Assembly: GCF_014596465.1 (NCBI RefSeq)
Contig: NZ_MECK01000013.1
Location: 1 to 64,000, forward strand
Length of the DNA: 64,000 bases
Direction: 5' to 3'
Source of the DNA: Streptomyces sp. CBMA123
GTDB taxonomy: Bacteria > Actinomycetota > Actinomycetes > Streptomycetales > Streptomycetaceae
Below, one piece after another: positions 25,345 through 34,150 of the stretch. Position 1 is the first letter of the stretch. Each line of letters begins with the position of its first letter. The position numbers were made by a program, and so were the translations under genes. The notes below the pieces were generated by a model. It worked only from the letters and a program-made list of their open reading frames with translations, ran no database searches and was not told the DNA's origin.

Positions 25345-25554
25345 CTACTCGGCGATGGCGGTCCGGTACGACCACTGGTAGACGGGCATCAGTACGCCGC
25401 CGACGTCCTTGAAGTCCTGCGTGATCTCGAAGTGCTCATAGCCGTTCCCGCGGGGGATCCTCAACCGGATCTCGGCGCCCCCGGATTTCACTTCCCGAAT
25501 CTCAGGAATGTCGCCAGGGCCGCCCTTGAGGAAGACAAGCAGACCGTTGGGCAT
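25345..25554 (-). CDS. DUF5988 family small protein
   Basis: A 69-residue protein with ATG at 25554 after GGGAGGA. The layout is that of DUF5988: MPNGLLVFLKGGPGDIPEIR, then a central basic YEHFEITQDFKD segment and a final YQWSYRTAIAE. DUF5988 genes are typically found inside streptomycete biosynthetic clusters; their function is unknown. It is the first gene of the minus-strand PKS operon, about 170 bp ahead of the KS gene. Confidence 0.8.
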   Translation of the reverse strand: MPNGLLVFLKGGPGDIPEIREVKSGGAEIRLRIPRGNGYEHFEITQDFKDVGGVLMPVYQWSYRTAIAE

Positions 25555-26187
25555 ACACTCATCCTCCCATTCGAGAACGCAGAAGAATTCTTCGAGACGA
25601 TCAGCCGACCGGTTGACGGCGCACATCCGGAATACCCCCATGGAAAGCCGTTCAACCTAGGAACACCAACAGCGCATGAAGTGAGCCGGGGGCGCACTCG
25701 CGCCGCAGTCACCAGATCACGGGGACGCCCCGGAAGCCGTGATGCCGCCCGAACAAAGCCCCGATCCCGAATCACCGGCAAGAATAAGTATGAAAACTGC
25801 GCCACGCTCCCCGAGGCGTGCCGCGCCATGAGCATAACAGCAGGCCAGGGGGCTGTGCTTGCCGACTTTCGAATACGATCTCCCCAGTTTGTTGGCGCTC
25901 CCACCGTGATTACCTCCCGAATTCTCAAGAACTCCTCTACGGGACGTCCAGGAAGACCCTTGCCGGCGCTCACCTAAAATACCCAGTGGCAAGCCTTCGG
26001 TCGCTTTCGACTCCGCTCGGTGAGGCGTCAAAAAAGTTGTGCGCCCCCGATCCGACCTCATGCTCCCACCCTTATCGAGTTCCCTATTGCCACCCGATGG
26101 AGCCCGAACCTACCGTGAGGAAAACGCCTCCCCGACTTGGCCGCAACGGTCTTGTCAGGCGTTCGGAAGACGGAAAAGAGGAATCCT
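25555..26187. promoter_or_regulatory. Divergent intergenic region between PKS operon and IPT gene
   Basis: About 630 bp with no credible gene and lower GC in its middle (around 25780-25920). It must hold the promoter of the DUF5988-KS-PKS transcript on the minus strand and that of the two-repeat IPT gene on the plus strand. No clear -35/-10 pair or SARP-type direct heptamers could be assigned. The ~55-bp IPT element found elsewhere is not recognisable here. Confidence 0.4.
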
Positions 26188-26688
26188 ATGTCCCCGATTC
26201 TCCTCGCACTCGTCCCCTCGCAGGGTCCGGCGACCGGGGGTAGCCCCGTGCTCCTCGTCGGCACCGGACTGACCGGGGCCACGGCGGTCCTGTTCGGCGC
26301 CACCCCCGCGCTCAGCTACACCGTCCAGTTCGACGGCGCCATCTCGGCCGTCGCCCCGCCCGGGACCGGGACCGTCCCGGTCACGGTGGTCACGCCCTCC
26401 GGCACCAGCAACAACCTCAGCTACACCTACCAGCCGCCGACCCCGCCGACCATCCTCGCGCTCGTGCCGCCCATCGGCCTGGCCACGGGCGGTCTGCCCG
26501 TCCTCATCGTGGGCCACGGCCTGTCCGGTGCGACGTCGGTCCTGTTCGGCGCCACCCCGGCCTCGAACTTCACCGCGCTGGGCGACGGAGCCATCCTGGC
26601 CGTCTCGCCGGCCGGAAGCGGAACCGTCCCCGTCACGGTGACCACGCCCGCCGGCACAAGCAACGGCGCCTCCTACACCTACCTGTAG
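26188..26688 (+). CDS. IPT/TIG-domain protein, two repeats, no signal peptide
   Basis: A 166-residue protein made only of two IPT/TIG immunoglobulin-like repeats of about 82 residues: LLALVPSQGPATGGSPVLLV to SNNLSYTYQPPT, and ILALVPPIGLATGGLPVLIV to SNGASYTYL. It has no cysteine, no signal peptide and no membrane anchor. The ATG at 26188 follows AGAGG. IPT repeats usually occur in surface or carbohydrate-binding proteins, so a protein with only such repeats and no signal peptide may be exported by a non-classical route or act inside the cell. A strong terminator follows at 26739. Confidence 0.85.
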   Translation: MSPILLALVPSQGPATGGSPVLLVGTGLTGATAVLFGATPALSYTVQFDGAISAVAPPGTGTVPVTVVTPSGTSNNLSYTYQPPTPPTILALVPPIGLATGGLPVLIVGHGLSGATSVLFGATPASNFTALGDGAILAVSPAGSGTVPVTVTTPAGTSNGASYTYL

Positions 26689-26738
26689 GACGGCGGCCGA
26701 ACCGCCGGTCCGCGCGCGAACATGATCCGGCGGGATGA

Positions 26739-26782
26739 GAACAGTGAGCTCCGACAGCAGGCGCTGTCGGAGCTCACTGTTC
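26739..26782. terminator. Strong bidirectional terminator
   Basis: A perfect 20-bp stem (arms 26739-26758 and 26763-26782) with a 4-base loop (AGGC), containing GAGCTCCGACAGC. It lies 50 bp after the IPT gene stop. Confidence 0.85.
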
Positions 26783-26848
26783 GTCGGACGCTCGGCCATG
26801 GGCGGGGTTCCGATGCCCGCGCCGCTCCCGAGAGGGGCGGCGGCCCTA

Positions 26849-27459
26849 GGGTGATGCGCCACAAATCGCGAGGGTAATTTCTACTCTGCTGGCGGATTGA
26901 TCTTGGTGAGGAAGTCTGCGAGGGACGCGCTCGACCTGGTTGATCCAGGAGGAGTCGGTCGGGGTGAAGTGGACGTGGAAGCGCAGGTGCCTGGCCATTT
27001 GAAGGCGTCCTGCAGATGGGGCCTGAGATCGGACTTCTTCCAGATCCGCCCGATGGTCGACTTCGACAGGCCGGTCCGCTTGGCCTTCGAGGTCCGCGAC
27101 CAGTGCGAATCCTTGCCCGGCGTCGACTCCAACGTCGCCACCACGACATTTTCGACCTGGTCGAGCAGGATCGACGACGGTCGGCCGGGCCTCGGCTCGT
27201 CCTGCAGCCCATCCAGCCGCTTGGCAACGAAGCGGGCCCGCCAGCGCTCCAAGCCGCCCCACTGCGATATCCGACATACCGTCAGCGCACGCAAGGATGA
27301 TCCGGGCCCGCTCGGCAGCTCTCCGGTCCCACGGCCCCGCCTGACACACCAACTCGGCACGCTCGTCCTCAGACAGCGTGATCACCACGGCAGAAGGCCC
27401 AGGATGCGACACCCAAATAGGATCGCAACTTACCCTCGCGATTTTGTGGCGCATCACAC
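26849..27459 (-). mobile_element. IS630-family deletion derivative flanked by TA
   Basis: A 611-bp element bounded by ~29-bp near-perfect inverted repeats (outer GTGATGCGCCACAAA, inner TCGCGAGGGTAA) and by TA on each side (26847-26848 and 27460-27461), the IS630/Tc1 signature. Inside are pieces of one transposase in several frames: DERAELVCQAGPWDRRAAER, then WRARFVAKRLDGLQDEPRPG and GLSKSTIGRIWKKSDLRPHL, then TPTDSSWINQVE. The central DDE region is deleted, so it is non-autonomous and MITE-like. It sits inside the stop codon of the eight-repeat IPT gene. Confidence 0.85.
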
Positions 27460-29444
27460 TAGATCACCGGTGCGGCGATGTAGGTGTAGGTGAGGCCGTT
27501 GCTGGTGCCGCCGGGGGTGGTCACGGTCACCTGCACCGTGCCCGAGCCCGCGGGCGCCGTGGCGACCAGGTTGCTGTCCGACACGGCGGTGAAGGCGGCC
27601 GGCGCGGACCCGAAGGCGACCGCGGTGGCAGCGCCCAGCCCGCTGCCCGTCAGCGTGACCGTGTTCCCGCCCGAGGTCGGCCCCGCTGCGGGAACCACGC
27701 TCACCAGCTGGGGAACGGGAACGTAGGTGAACGCCACACCGTTGCTGGTGCCGCCGGGCGTCGTCACGGTCACCTGTACCGTGCCCGACCCCGCCGGAAC
27801 CGTCGCGGTGATCTGCGTCGCCGACACCACCGTGAACGACGAGGCGTTGACGGCACCGAACCGCACCGCCGTCACCCCCAGCAGATTGCTTCCGGTGACG
27901 GTGACGGTGGTTCCGCCGAGGACGGGGCCTTCGCCGGGGACCACAGCGGTGAGCTGGGGGTTGCTCAGGTAGAAGTAGGGCACGGGGAGGCTGGTTCCGC
28001 CGGCCGTGGTCACGGTGACGCCGGACGGCCCCGGCCCCCCGGCCGGCACGGTCGCGGTGATCTGCGTCGCCGACACCACCGTGAACGACGAGGCGTTGAC
28101 GGCACCGAACCGCACCGCCGTCACCCCCGTGAACCCGCTCCCCATCAGCATGACCGTGTTGCCACCAGACGCCGGCCCCTGGGCCGGGACGATCGTGGCC
28201 ACCACCGGTGCGGCGGTGTAGGTGTAGGTGAGGCCGTTGCTGGTGCCGGCGGGGGTGGTCACGGTCACCTGCACCGTGCCCGAGCCCGCGGGCGCCGTGG
28301 CGACCAGGCTGCTGTCCGACACGGCGGTGAAGGCGGCCGGCGCGGACCCGAAGGCGACCGCGGTGGCAGCGCCCAGCCCGCTGCCCGTCAGCGTGACCGT
28401 GTTCCCGCCCGAGGTCGGCCCCGCTGCGGGAACCACGCTCACCAGCTGGGGAACGGGAACGTAGGTGAACGCCACACCGTTGCTGGTACCGGCGGGGGTG
28501 GTCACGGTCACCTGTACCGTGCCCGACCCCGCCGGAACCGTCGCGGTGATCTGGGTGTCTGACACCACTGTGAACGACGAGGCGTTGACGGCACCGAACC
28601 GTACCGCCGTCACCCCCGTGAACCCGCTCCCCGTCAGCGTCACCACCGACCCCGCCGCCCCCGACGCCGGACTGACCGAACCGATCACCGGAGCAGCGAC
28701 CGCGTACGTGAACGCCACCCCGTTGCTGGTACCGGCGGGGGTGGTCACGGTCACCTGTACCGTGCCCGACCCCGCCGGAACCGTCGCGGTGATCTGCGTC
28801 GCCGACACCACTGTGAACGACGAGGCGTTGACGGCACCGAACCGTACCGCCGTCACCCCCGTGAACCCGCTCCCCGTCAGCGTCACCACCGACCCCGCCG
28901 CCCCCGACGCCGGACTGACCGAACCGATCACCGGAGCAGCGACCGCGTACGTGAACGCCACCCCGTTGCTGGTACCGGCGGGGGTGGTCACGGTCACCTG
29001 TACCGTGCCCGACCCCGCCGGAACCGTCGCGGTGATCTGCGTCGCCGACACCACTGTGAACGACGAGGCGTTGACGGCACCGAACCGTACCGCCGTCACC
29101 CCCGTGAACCCGCTCCCCGTCAGCGTCACCACCGACCCCGCCGCCCCCGACGCCGGACTGACCGAACCGATCACCGGAGCAGCGACCGCGTACGTGAACG
29201 CCACCCCGTTGCTGGTCGCCCCCCACCACCACGCCACCACGGTTACCTGTACCGTGCCCGACCCCGCCGGAACCGTCGCGGTGATCTGGGTGTCTGACAG
29301 CACCGTGAACGACGAGGCGTTGACGGCACCGAACCGCACCGCCGTCACCCCCTCGAACCCGCTGCCCGTCAGCGTCACCACCGACCCCGCCGCCCCCGAC
29401 GCCGGACTGACCGAACCGATCACCGGTATGTTGTGATCAACCAT
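27459..29444 (-). CDS. Eight-repeat IPT/TIG protein, no signal peptide
   Basis: A 661-residue protein of eight IPT/TIG repeats of about 81 residues. The first four share VIGSVSPASGAAGSVVTLTG and FGAVNASSFTV. Repeats 5 and 8 share LVSVVPAAGPTSGGNTVTLT. Repeats 6 and 7 are hybrids. Repeat 1 carries an odd VVAWWWGATSNG where the others have TTPAGTSNG. There is no signal peptide, Cys or anchor. The ATG at 29444 follows GGAGGT. The TAG stop is created at the junction with the IS630 derivative. Excising the element and one TA restores the same stop, so the protein is probably intact. It lies 176 bp downstream of the 29621-30016 gene on the same strand, so both may be expressed from the element at 30165. 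Confidence 0.85.
   Translation of the reverse strand: MVDHNIPVIGSVSPASGAAGSVVTLTGSGFEGVTAVRFGAVNASSFTVLSDTQITATVPAGSGTVQVTVVAWWWGATSNGVAFTYAVAAPVIGSVSPASGAAGSVVTLTGSGFTGVTAVRFGAVNASSFTVVSATQITATVPAGSGTVQVTVTTPAGTSNGVAFTYAVAAPVIGSVSPASGAAGSVVTLTGSGFTGVTAVRFGAVNASSFTVVSATQITATVPAGSGTVQVTVTTPAGTSNGVAFTYAVAAPVIGSVSPASGAAGSVVTLTGSGFTGVTAVRFGAVNASSFTVVSDTQITATVPAGSGTVQVTVTTPAGTSNGVAFTYVPVPQLVSVVPAAGPTSGGNTVTLTGSGLGAATAVAFGSAPAAFTAVSDSSLVATAPAGSGTVQVTVTTPAGTSNGLTYTYTAAPVVATIVPAQGPASGGNTVMLMGSGFTGVTAVRFGAVNASSFTVVSATQITATVPAGGPGPSGVTVTTAGGTSLPVPYFYLSNPQLTAVVPGEGPVLGGTTVTVTGSNLLGVTAVRFGAVNASSFTVVSATQITATVPAGSGTVQVTVTTPGGTSNGVAFTYVPVPQLVSVVPAAGPTSGGNTVTLTGSGLGAATAVAFGSAPAAFTAVSDSNLVATAPAGSGTVQVTVTTPGGTSNGLTYTYIAAPVI
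28696..29181. repeat. Two perfect 243-bp tandem repeats within the IPT gene
   Basis: Units 28696-28938 and 28939-29181 read identical base for base, and near-identical partial units flank them. Each encodes 81 residues. Identity at synonymous sites means recent duplication or gene conversion. The array is expected to vary in copy number and to be prone to mis-assembly. Confidence 0.85.
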
Positions 29445-29620
29445 GACATACCTCCATAGGGTTGTGCAGTCTCCGAGTTGACGGATGTCGTGCGTGCGCA
29501 AGCGGCTTCAGAGAGTCGGTTGTTCGCCTGGGGATGCGCGACGACGGGCGCCGAGGCGGGGAGCCCCGGTCGACGGAGGAACATCGACCGGGGCTCGTCA
29601 GGGGTGCGTCGCTGGGCGGG

Positions 29621-30016
29621 TCAGGCGGAACAGACCGGCTCGTCCCAGCGAAGGAGATCGCCGCCATCCGCCCGGTCGCCGTTGTCGGAAGCCTCCCCGG
29701 GACGGCCAAGACGCCGTCCTCGGCCGATCCGCCCCCGGCGCCGCCGGTGCTTGCCGCGGACGGACTCGGTCGAGCGCATCACGGAGGAGTTCCGTTCGAA
29801 GGTGTGGCCGTTCTCGGCCGCGGTCGCGCGCTCCGTCCTCGACGGTCCACCCGCAGGTTGACGGCTCACCAGCACCGTCGGCACGTACCACCCCAGCAGA
29901 TGACCCCAGCACCACAGCGCTGAAGTCGTCCGTCGGCGGTCCGGGGGAGGGGGGCCAGCAGACCACCTGTCCGCCGCACGGGCCAGCACACCTCGGAGCC
30001 TTTGGATCGCTTGCAT
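29621..30016 (-). CDS. Unrecognised small basic protein at the head of the IPT operon
   Basis: A 131-residue protein with ATG at 30016 after a very strong site (AGGAGGCGTC). The N-terminal third is amphipathic and basic (MQAIQRLRGVLARAADRWSA). A hydrophobic stretch follows (ALWCWGHLLGWYVPTVLVS), possibly one membrane segment. The C-terminal half is polar and Arg/Gly-rich (GKHRRRRGRIGRGRRLGRPG). I recognise no family. The gene lies between the ~55-bp element and the eight-repeat IPT gene, so it may be a dedicated partner. The frame choice rests mainly on the ribosome binding site, and the codon signal is modest. Confidence 0.5.
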   Translation of the reverse strand: MQAIQRLRGVLARAADRWSAGPPPPDRRRTTSALWCWGHLLGWYVPTVLVSRQPAGGPSRTERATAAENGHTFERNSSVMRSTESVRGKHRRRRGRIGRGRRLGRPGEASDNGDRADGGDLLRWDEPVCSA

Positions 30017-30164
30017 GACGCCTCCTGGCGTATGTAAGCCGCCGCATCCGCCGGCACCGCTGAGACGGTGCCGGCAGATGGATCCACGTCCTCCACGGGG
30101 GTGCCCATCGCCAGCCGTACGTCCCCCCGCCGCCTGAAGCAACAGCGGGCGCCGACTGCGCGCT

Positions 30165-30217
30165 TCCCCCGGGAGGGATGGGCGGCCCGCCGGTTGGATA
30201 CGGAAAAGTAATCCAGA
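30165..30217 (-). promoter_or_regulatory. IPT-associated element, copy A
   Basis: Read on the minus strand, towards the 30016 and IPT genes: GATTACT, 13 bases, CCGGCGGGCCGCCCATCC, a few pyrimidines, then CCGGGGG. TGACAAG follows on the plus-strand side, shared with copy B. The pseudo-palindromic core GGGCCGCCC suggests a protein-binding site. Confidence 0.6.
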
Positions 30218-30609
30218 GCCGTGAAATCGGTGACAAGCCTTCCGACCTTCTTTCACTCGCTTGGCGCAGCGCCCGGCCGTCTCCCGAAATCCGGGAAACG
30301 GCCGATTCCGTAGCGCGCGACCCGACGCCGATCGGCGAAAACGGACCCCCTTTGGGGAATTTTCACGCTGATTCCCCACCCGGCGGGATCGCGACTTCCC
30401 GACCCGGGGTTGCGCCGCGGGATCGAGCCGGGCGGGACCTGCGCGAGGACGTCGAAGATTCACAGCGGGCCGGGGCGACCGGCCTCACAGCCGTGTCATC
30501 CCCGGCACGCCCGGCACCGTCCAAGTCGCTGACCTGAGAAGTCACGCCAGTGACCCCGGGTCGGCCGTCCGCCGGAGGATCCGGCCACAAAGCCGGGACC
30601 CCGGGGACG
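30218..30609. other. Intergenic region with imperfect hairpin
   Basis: No gene is seen. A hairpin at about 30272-30302 (CGGCCGTCTCCCG and an imperfect complement) could terminate the dnaB relic transcript. Confidence 0.35.
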
Positions 30610-31417
30610 TCATGTGACGTTGCGGGTGATGTCGACGAAACGCGAGTAGAGGCCCTGGAACGCGACCGTCGCCGTGAATGTGCCGTCCATGCGGTTCTTG
30701 GCCACGATCAGGTTCGCCTCGCCGGCGCGCGGAGAATCCTTCGCGTAGGCGGCCTCCCGGTGGAGCAGGATGGATTGCGTTGGCATTGGCCTCGATGCCA
30801 CCGGATTCCCGCAGGTCGGCCATGGCGGGTTTCTTGTCCGCGCGCTGCTCGACGCACCGGTTGAGTTGAGCGGCCACGACCACCGGAATGTTGAAGGACT
30901 TCGCGAGTATCTTGAGGCCGCGGGCAAGTTCGTCCACTTCGGTCGTGCAACTGGTGGCCTGGCCGGTCTCGGGGGTCATCAACTGCAGGTAGTCGACCAG
31001 GAGGCGGCCGGGAGCCGTCCCTGGGACTGCAGGCGGCGCAAGCAGGGAACGCAGCCGGGGGACGGTGACCTCCTCGCTCGTGTCGACGGCCAGCGGAGGG
31101 ACGCCGGCCAGGGCGATGGCCCGCAGCCGCCGTGCCTCCTGCTCCTCGTTCAGCGTGCGGTCGCGGATGCCGTGCAGGGGGACAGGGGCTTCGGCAGCGA
31201 CCAGGCGCTGGATCACCTGCGTATGCGTCATCTCCAAGCTGTTCAGGTAGACCGGGATGGCATCCGGGCAGAGCAGCATGCTGCCCAGCACGGACTGCTC
31301 GGCCGAGAGGTCCTGTGGGGGCCGGCGTTCCGCCTCCCGTTCCTCTTCCCCCCGGTGGCGCCGGCGGCCCGGGTCCGTCGGTGGCAGGCGCGGGGAGGCT
31401 TGCGGAGGGATCGTCAT
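30610..31417 (-). pseudogene. Replicative DNA helicase (DnaB-like) relic
   Basis: ATG at 31417 after AGGAGACCGCC. The frame has the DnaB N-terminal signature (PPQDLSAEQSVLGSMLLCPD). It jumps to RDRTLNEEQEARRLRAIALA and then to the core GRLLVDYLQLMTPETG (Walker B region), LKILAKSFNIPVVVAAQLN and KKPAMADLRESGGIEANANA. A frameshift near 30750 separates the last part (AGEANLIVAKNRMDGTFTAT to the stop at 30610). The Walker A segment and most of the N-terminal domain are deleted, so it cannot be a helicase. Confidence 0.75.
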
Positions 31418-31429
31418 GGCGGTCTCCTG

Positions 31430-31702
31430 TCATGGCGAGGGGCGGGCCGGCAGGGTCACGGGCGCCGCCTTCCTGCTCTCCGGCGCGCGGGACCGGCCGG
31501 TCAGGTGCTGCTGGGAACCAGTTGCGCGGCGGACGTGCAGGCACAGCGATCCGCGGTCTCCATGCCCGTTGACGCGGCTGAAGACCCAGCCTTCGTCGCA
31601 GTCTCCGCAGAACGACCGGAGGGTCGGCGGCCAGGTGCTTCGGAAGCCCGGCTCGGCCGGAGCACCGGCGTACTGGGCTTTGGTGGCCTCACCCAGGCCC
31701 AC
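31430..31702 (-). CDS. Small Cys/His protein upstream of the dnaB relic
   Basis: A 90-residue hypothetical protein, with its stop 12 bp before the dnaB relic start, so they formed one transcript. It has FCGDCDEGWVFSRVNGHGDR followed by SLCLHV, a possible CxxC...CxH zinc site. The C-terminus is basic. No family is recognised. It may be a phage- or plasmid-type accessory gene that travelled with dnaB. The start is uncertain. Confidence 0.45.
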   Translation of the reverse strand: MGLGEATKAQYAGAPAEPGFRSTWPPTLRSFCGDCDEGWVFSRVNGHGDRGSLCLHVRRATGSQQHLTGRSRAPESRKAAPVTLPARPSP

Positions 31703-31714
31703 CCAGGACAGCTG

Positions 31715-32047
31715 CTAGGTTCCCATCCATGTCGCGACCGCGACCAGCCAGTTCACCGGCCGGCCCTGCCGCACCAACGTGGTCGCTGCCGCGGTGAAGT
31801 CGCGCAGCGCTGTCGCCCGGCGGTGCGGGCCGAAGCCCGCGGCCTTGCGTGCGTTGATCCAGGGCGCGACGACCGCTGTACCCGGGCGTCCTCGCGGCGG
31901 TTTCGCCGTTGTCCCCGAACCGTCCGGGAGCGGTTCCCGGATCGGCCGTGCCGGTCTTCTTCCGCCTCCCCACCGCCGGCTGCGCTGCGGACGGACCAGA
32001 AGAGGAGTGGACTGAGTTAGAGGACAGAGTTGGGGTGCTTGAAGCAC
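31715..32047 (-). CDS. Hypothetical protein with C-terminal helical domain
   Basis: Up to 110 residues. Only the last ~55 look like a conserved domain: APWINARKAAGFGPHRRATA, then LRDFTAAATTLVRQGRPVNW. The N-terminal half is Pro/Arg-rich and may be non-coding. The start is not clear; no strong ribosome binding site was found. The tail resembles small actinobacterial plasmid proteins, but I cannot name the family. Confidence 0.3.
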   Translation of the reverse strand: MLQAPQLCPLTQSTPLLVRPQRSRRWGGGRRPARPIREPLPDGSGTTAKPPRGRPGTAVVAPWINARKAAGFGPHRRATALRDFTAAATTLVRQGRPVNWLVAVATWMGT

Positions 32048-32320
32048 CCGGGTCGAAGGCGTCGTTCACTGGCGAATGCTCGAGGACCCAGTCCACGGCC
32101 AGAAAACCCATCGCGGCACTCGGCCTCCGCCCGATCGCGGCGCCCACGGCCGCCGGCCCGTGTGCGATCGGGCGGCCGGCTCCGTTCCCCGGGGGCCGGC
32201 GGGGAACCGGGCGGCGGGTACGACGGGACGAGGCTGCCCGGGCGCGGCCGATGACGGTCCCGCCCGGGCAGCCGGCCTCGTCGGCCGTGCGGTCCGTTGG
32301 CCAGTGGCCTGACTTCCGGA

Positions 32321-33064
32321 TCAGATCCCCGGGCCGGCGAGGTACGTGAACGCGCCCACGGCGGTCGCGCTGCCGCCCGCGCTGGTGACCGTGACGTCGA
32401 CGGCCCCGGCGGTGCCGGGCGGCGTGACGGCGGTGACGACGGTGTCGCTGACGACGACGAACGGGGCCGGCGTGCCGCCGAAGGTGACCGACTGGGTGCT
32501 GCTCAGGGAGGTGCCGGTGATGGTCACCGGGGTGCCGCCGGAGGTCGGGCCCACGCCGGGAACGACAGTGGCCACGGTGGGCGCGTCCACGTAGGTGTAG
32601 GTGAAACCGTTGTTGGTTCCGCCCGCAGTGGTCACGCTCACCCCGACCGATCCGGCGGCCGTGCCCGCGGGCACGGTGACGGTGATGAGGCCGTCGCTGA
32701 CGACGGTCGGTGTCGCGGTGTTGGCCCCGAAGTTCACGGCGGTGGCGGTCGACAACCCCGTGCCGGTGATGGTGACGGCGTTGCCGCCGGCCAGCGGCCC
32801 GGAGGTGTCGCTGAGCGCGGCCTTGAACGGCGCGCCGACGTAGTAGAAGGTGAGCGGGTTGCTGGTGCCGCCCGGGGTGGTCACGGTCACCTGGACCGTC
32901 CCGCTGCCCGACGGCGCGATGACGGTGACCGAGGTGGCGGTGTTGGCGGTGATGGTGGCCCGCTTGGAGCCGAAGTGCACGGCCGTGGCCCCGGCGAGGT
33001 TGACGCCGGTGATGGTGACGATGGTTCCGCCGCCGGTCGATCCCTGGTTGGGGGAGATGGGCAT
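32321..33064 (-). CDS. IPT/TIG-domain protein, three repeats, no signal peptide
   Basis: A 247-residue protein of three IPT/TIG repeats: MPISPNQGSTGGGTIVTITG to SNPLTFYYVG, LSDTSGPLAGGNAVTITGTG to NNGFTYTYVD, and VATVVPGVGPTSGGTPVTIT to VGAFTYLAGPGI. It has no signal peptide and no cysteine. The ATG at 33064 follows a near-ideal AAGGAGGCAGTC. The repeats are diverged from those of the eight-repeat protein, so the two genes are not a recent duplication. A copy of the ~55-bp element lies 300 bp upstream in the promoter orientation. Confidence 0.88.
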   Translation of the reverse strand: MPISPNQGSTGGGTIVTITGVNLAGATAVHFGSKRATITANTATSVTVIAPSGSGTVQVTVTTPGGTSNPLTFYYVGAPFKAALSDTSGPLAGGNAVTITGTGLSTATAVNFGANTATPTVVSDGLITVTVPAGTAAGSVGVSVTTAGGTNNGFTYTYVDAPTVATVVPGVGPTSGGTPVTITGTSLSSTQSVTFGGTPAPFVVVSDTVVTAVTPPGTAGAVDVTVTSAGGSATAVGAFTYLAGPGI

Positions 33065-33365
33065 GACTGCCTCCTTGAACGAGGTGGGTGAAGGCCGCGA
33101 CGGCGGGTCCAGGAGGATCGCAGGTTACGCACGGTGCGGGTCGGACCAGGCCCCGGCGGGGACGCAACGGACGGCCGAGGCGGTGAACCGGGCGCCGGTT
33201 GCGGGCCGGTCCACGGGTGTGGCCGGGCCGCTTTCCGGGCGTGAGGACGAGACCGTCCTGGATGGATGTCGCCGGTCGCGGTGGCGGGCGGATCGTTCAC
33301 GCCCCTGCCAGGGGAGCCCATGGCGCCACGGTAGTGACCGGCCGCACGGCAGGCCGACGCCCCAC

Positions 33366-33420
33366 TCCCCCGGAGAGGATGGGCGACCCACCGGATTGGA
33401 GCTTCCAGTAACCCATTGAG
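33366..33420 (-). promoter_or_regulatory. IPT-associated element, copy B
   Basis: Read towards the three-repeat IPT gene: GGGTTACT, 12 bases, CCGGTGGGTCGCCCATCC, TCT, CCGGGGG. As in copy A it is followed on the plus strand by GTGACAAGC. It lies about 300 bp upstream of the start codon, with an unannotated leader between. Confidence 0.65.
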
Positions 33421-34150
33421 GTGACAAGCAGGCAAGGCACTTGACGTGACATCACCCGATTGGCGGCACGTTGCGGCTGGGAGTACGGCCCGCCCGGCGT
33501 GAACGCCCGGCCGCGCCGGACGCGCGGACCTTCCCGGCCGCACCGGCGGGGCCGTCCGTGGGTCGGTCCCATGGCGGCCGGGTGCGCTTCCGGTGTGCGG
33601 CGCGCAGGTCCAGGACGTGTCAACTGCCGTTGACGCCCGGCCCGGCCGACGTCCGGGCACGGTAGCGGACGGGGGGCGTGCGGGTGCGCGCGCACATCCG
33701 CATATGCCACTGACCTTTTCTCCGAGCGGCGGTGCCGGCCGTGCGACCGTCCGGGATCGCTGCCGTGCGCGCCACGGCACGCCGGGCAGTGGCGCGACGG
33801 GCGGCCGGATGCGTGCCCGGCCCGGAATTCAGGGGAGGACCGCGAGCGCCGGCGCGCCCGCAGAGGTCTATTCCAGTCGACCCTCCTCGTGTGCTTGCGA
33901 AGATTGTCAAGCATTCGACAGTCGAGATCCAGCCACTCTTTGGCTGACCTTCGCGTGCGGCTTGACATGACATGCGCGAGGCCTTTGCCAATTGAGTGCA
34001 GCGCGATTCGCTCACTCAAATTACACAGCAATCGGCGACGTCTTGAAAAATCCTTTCTGCTCCCACCTCGGGATTTCGTGTATATTTCCTGGCTTCCAAT
34101 GGGCCCCACGAGGGGGCCGTAATCCGTATCGAATCCCTACAGGAGCAAAA
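33421..34150. other. Intergenic region ahead of the second IstA-derived gene
   Basis: About 730 bp with no credible gene. GC falls after 33,870 (runs such as TTGAAAAATCC and GTGTATATTTCC at 34,040-34,090), so the promoter of the 34151 gene probably lies there. Confidence 0.4.

Noticed and set aside
25980-26187. Copy of the IPT element ahead of the two-repeat IPT gene
   Set aside because: Only short chance matches (CCACCCGATGG) with wrong spacing.
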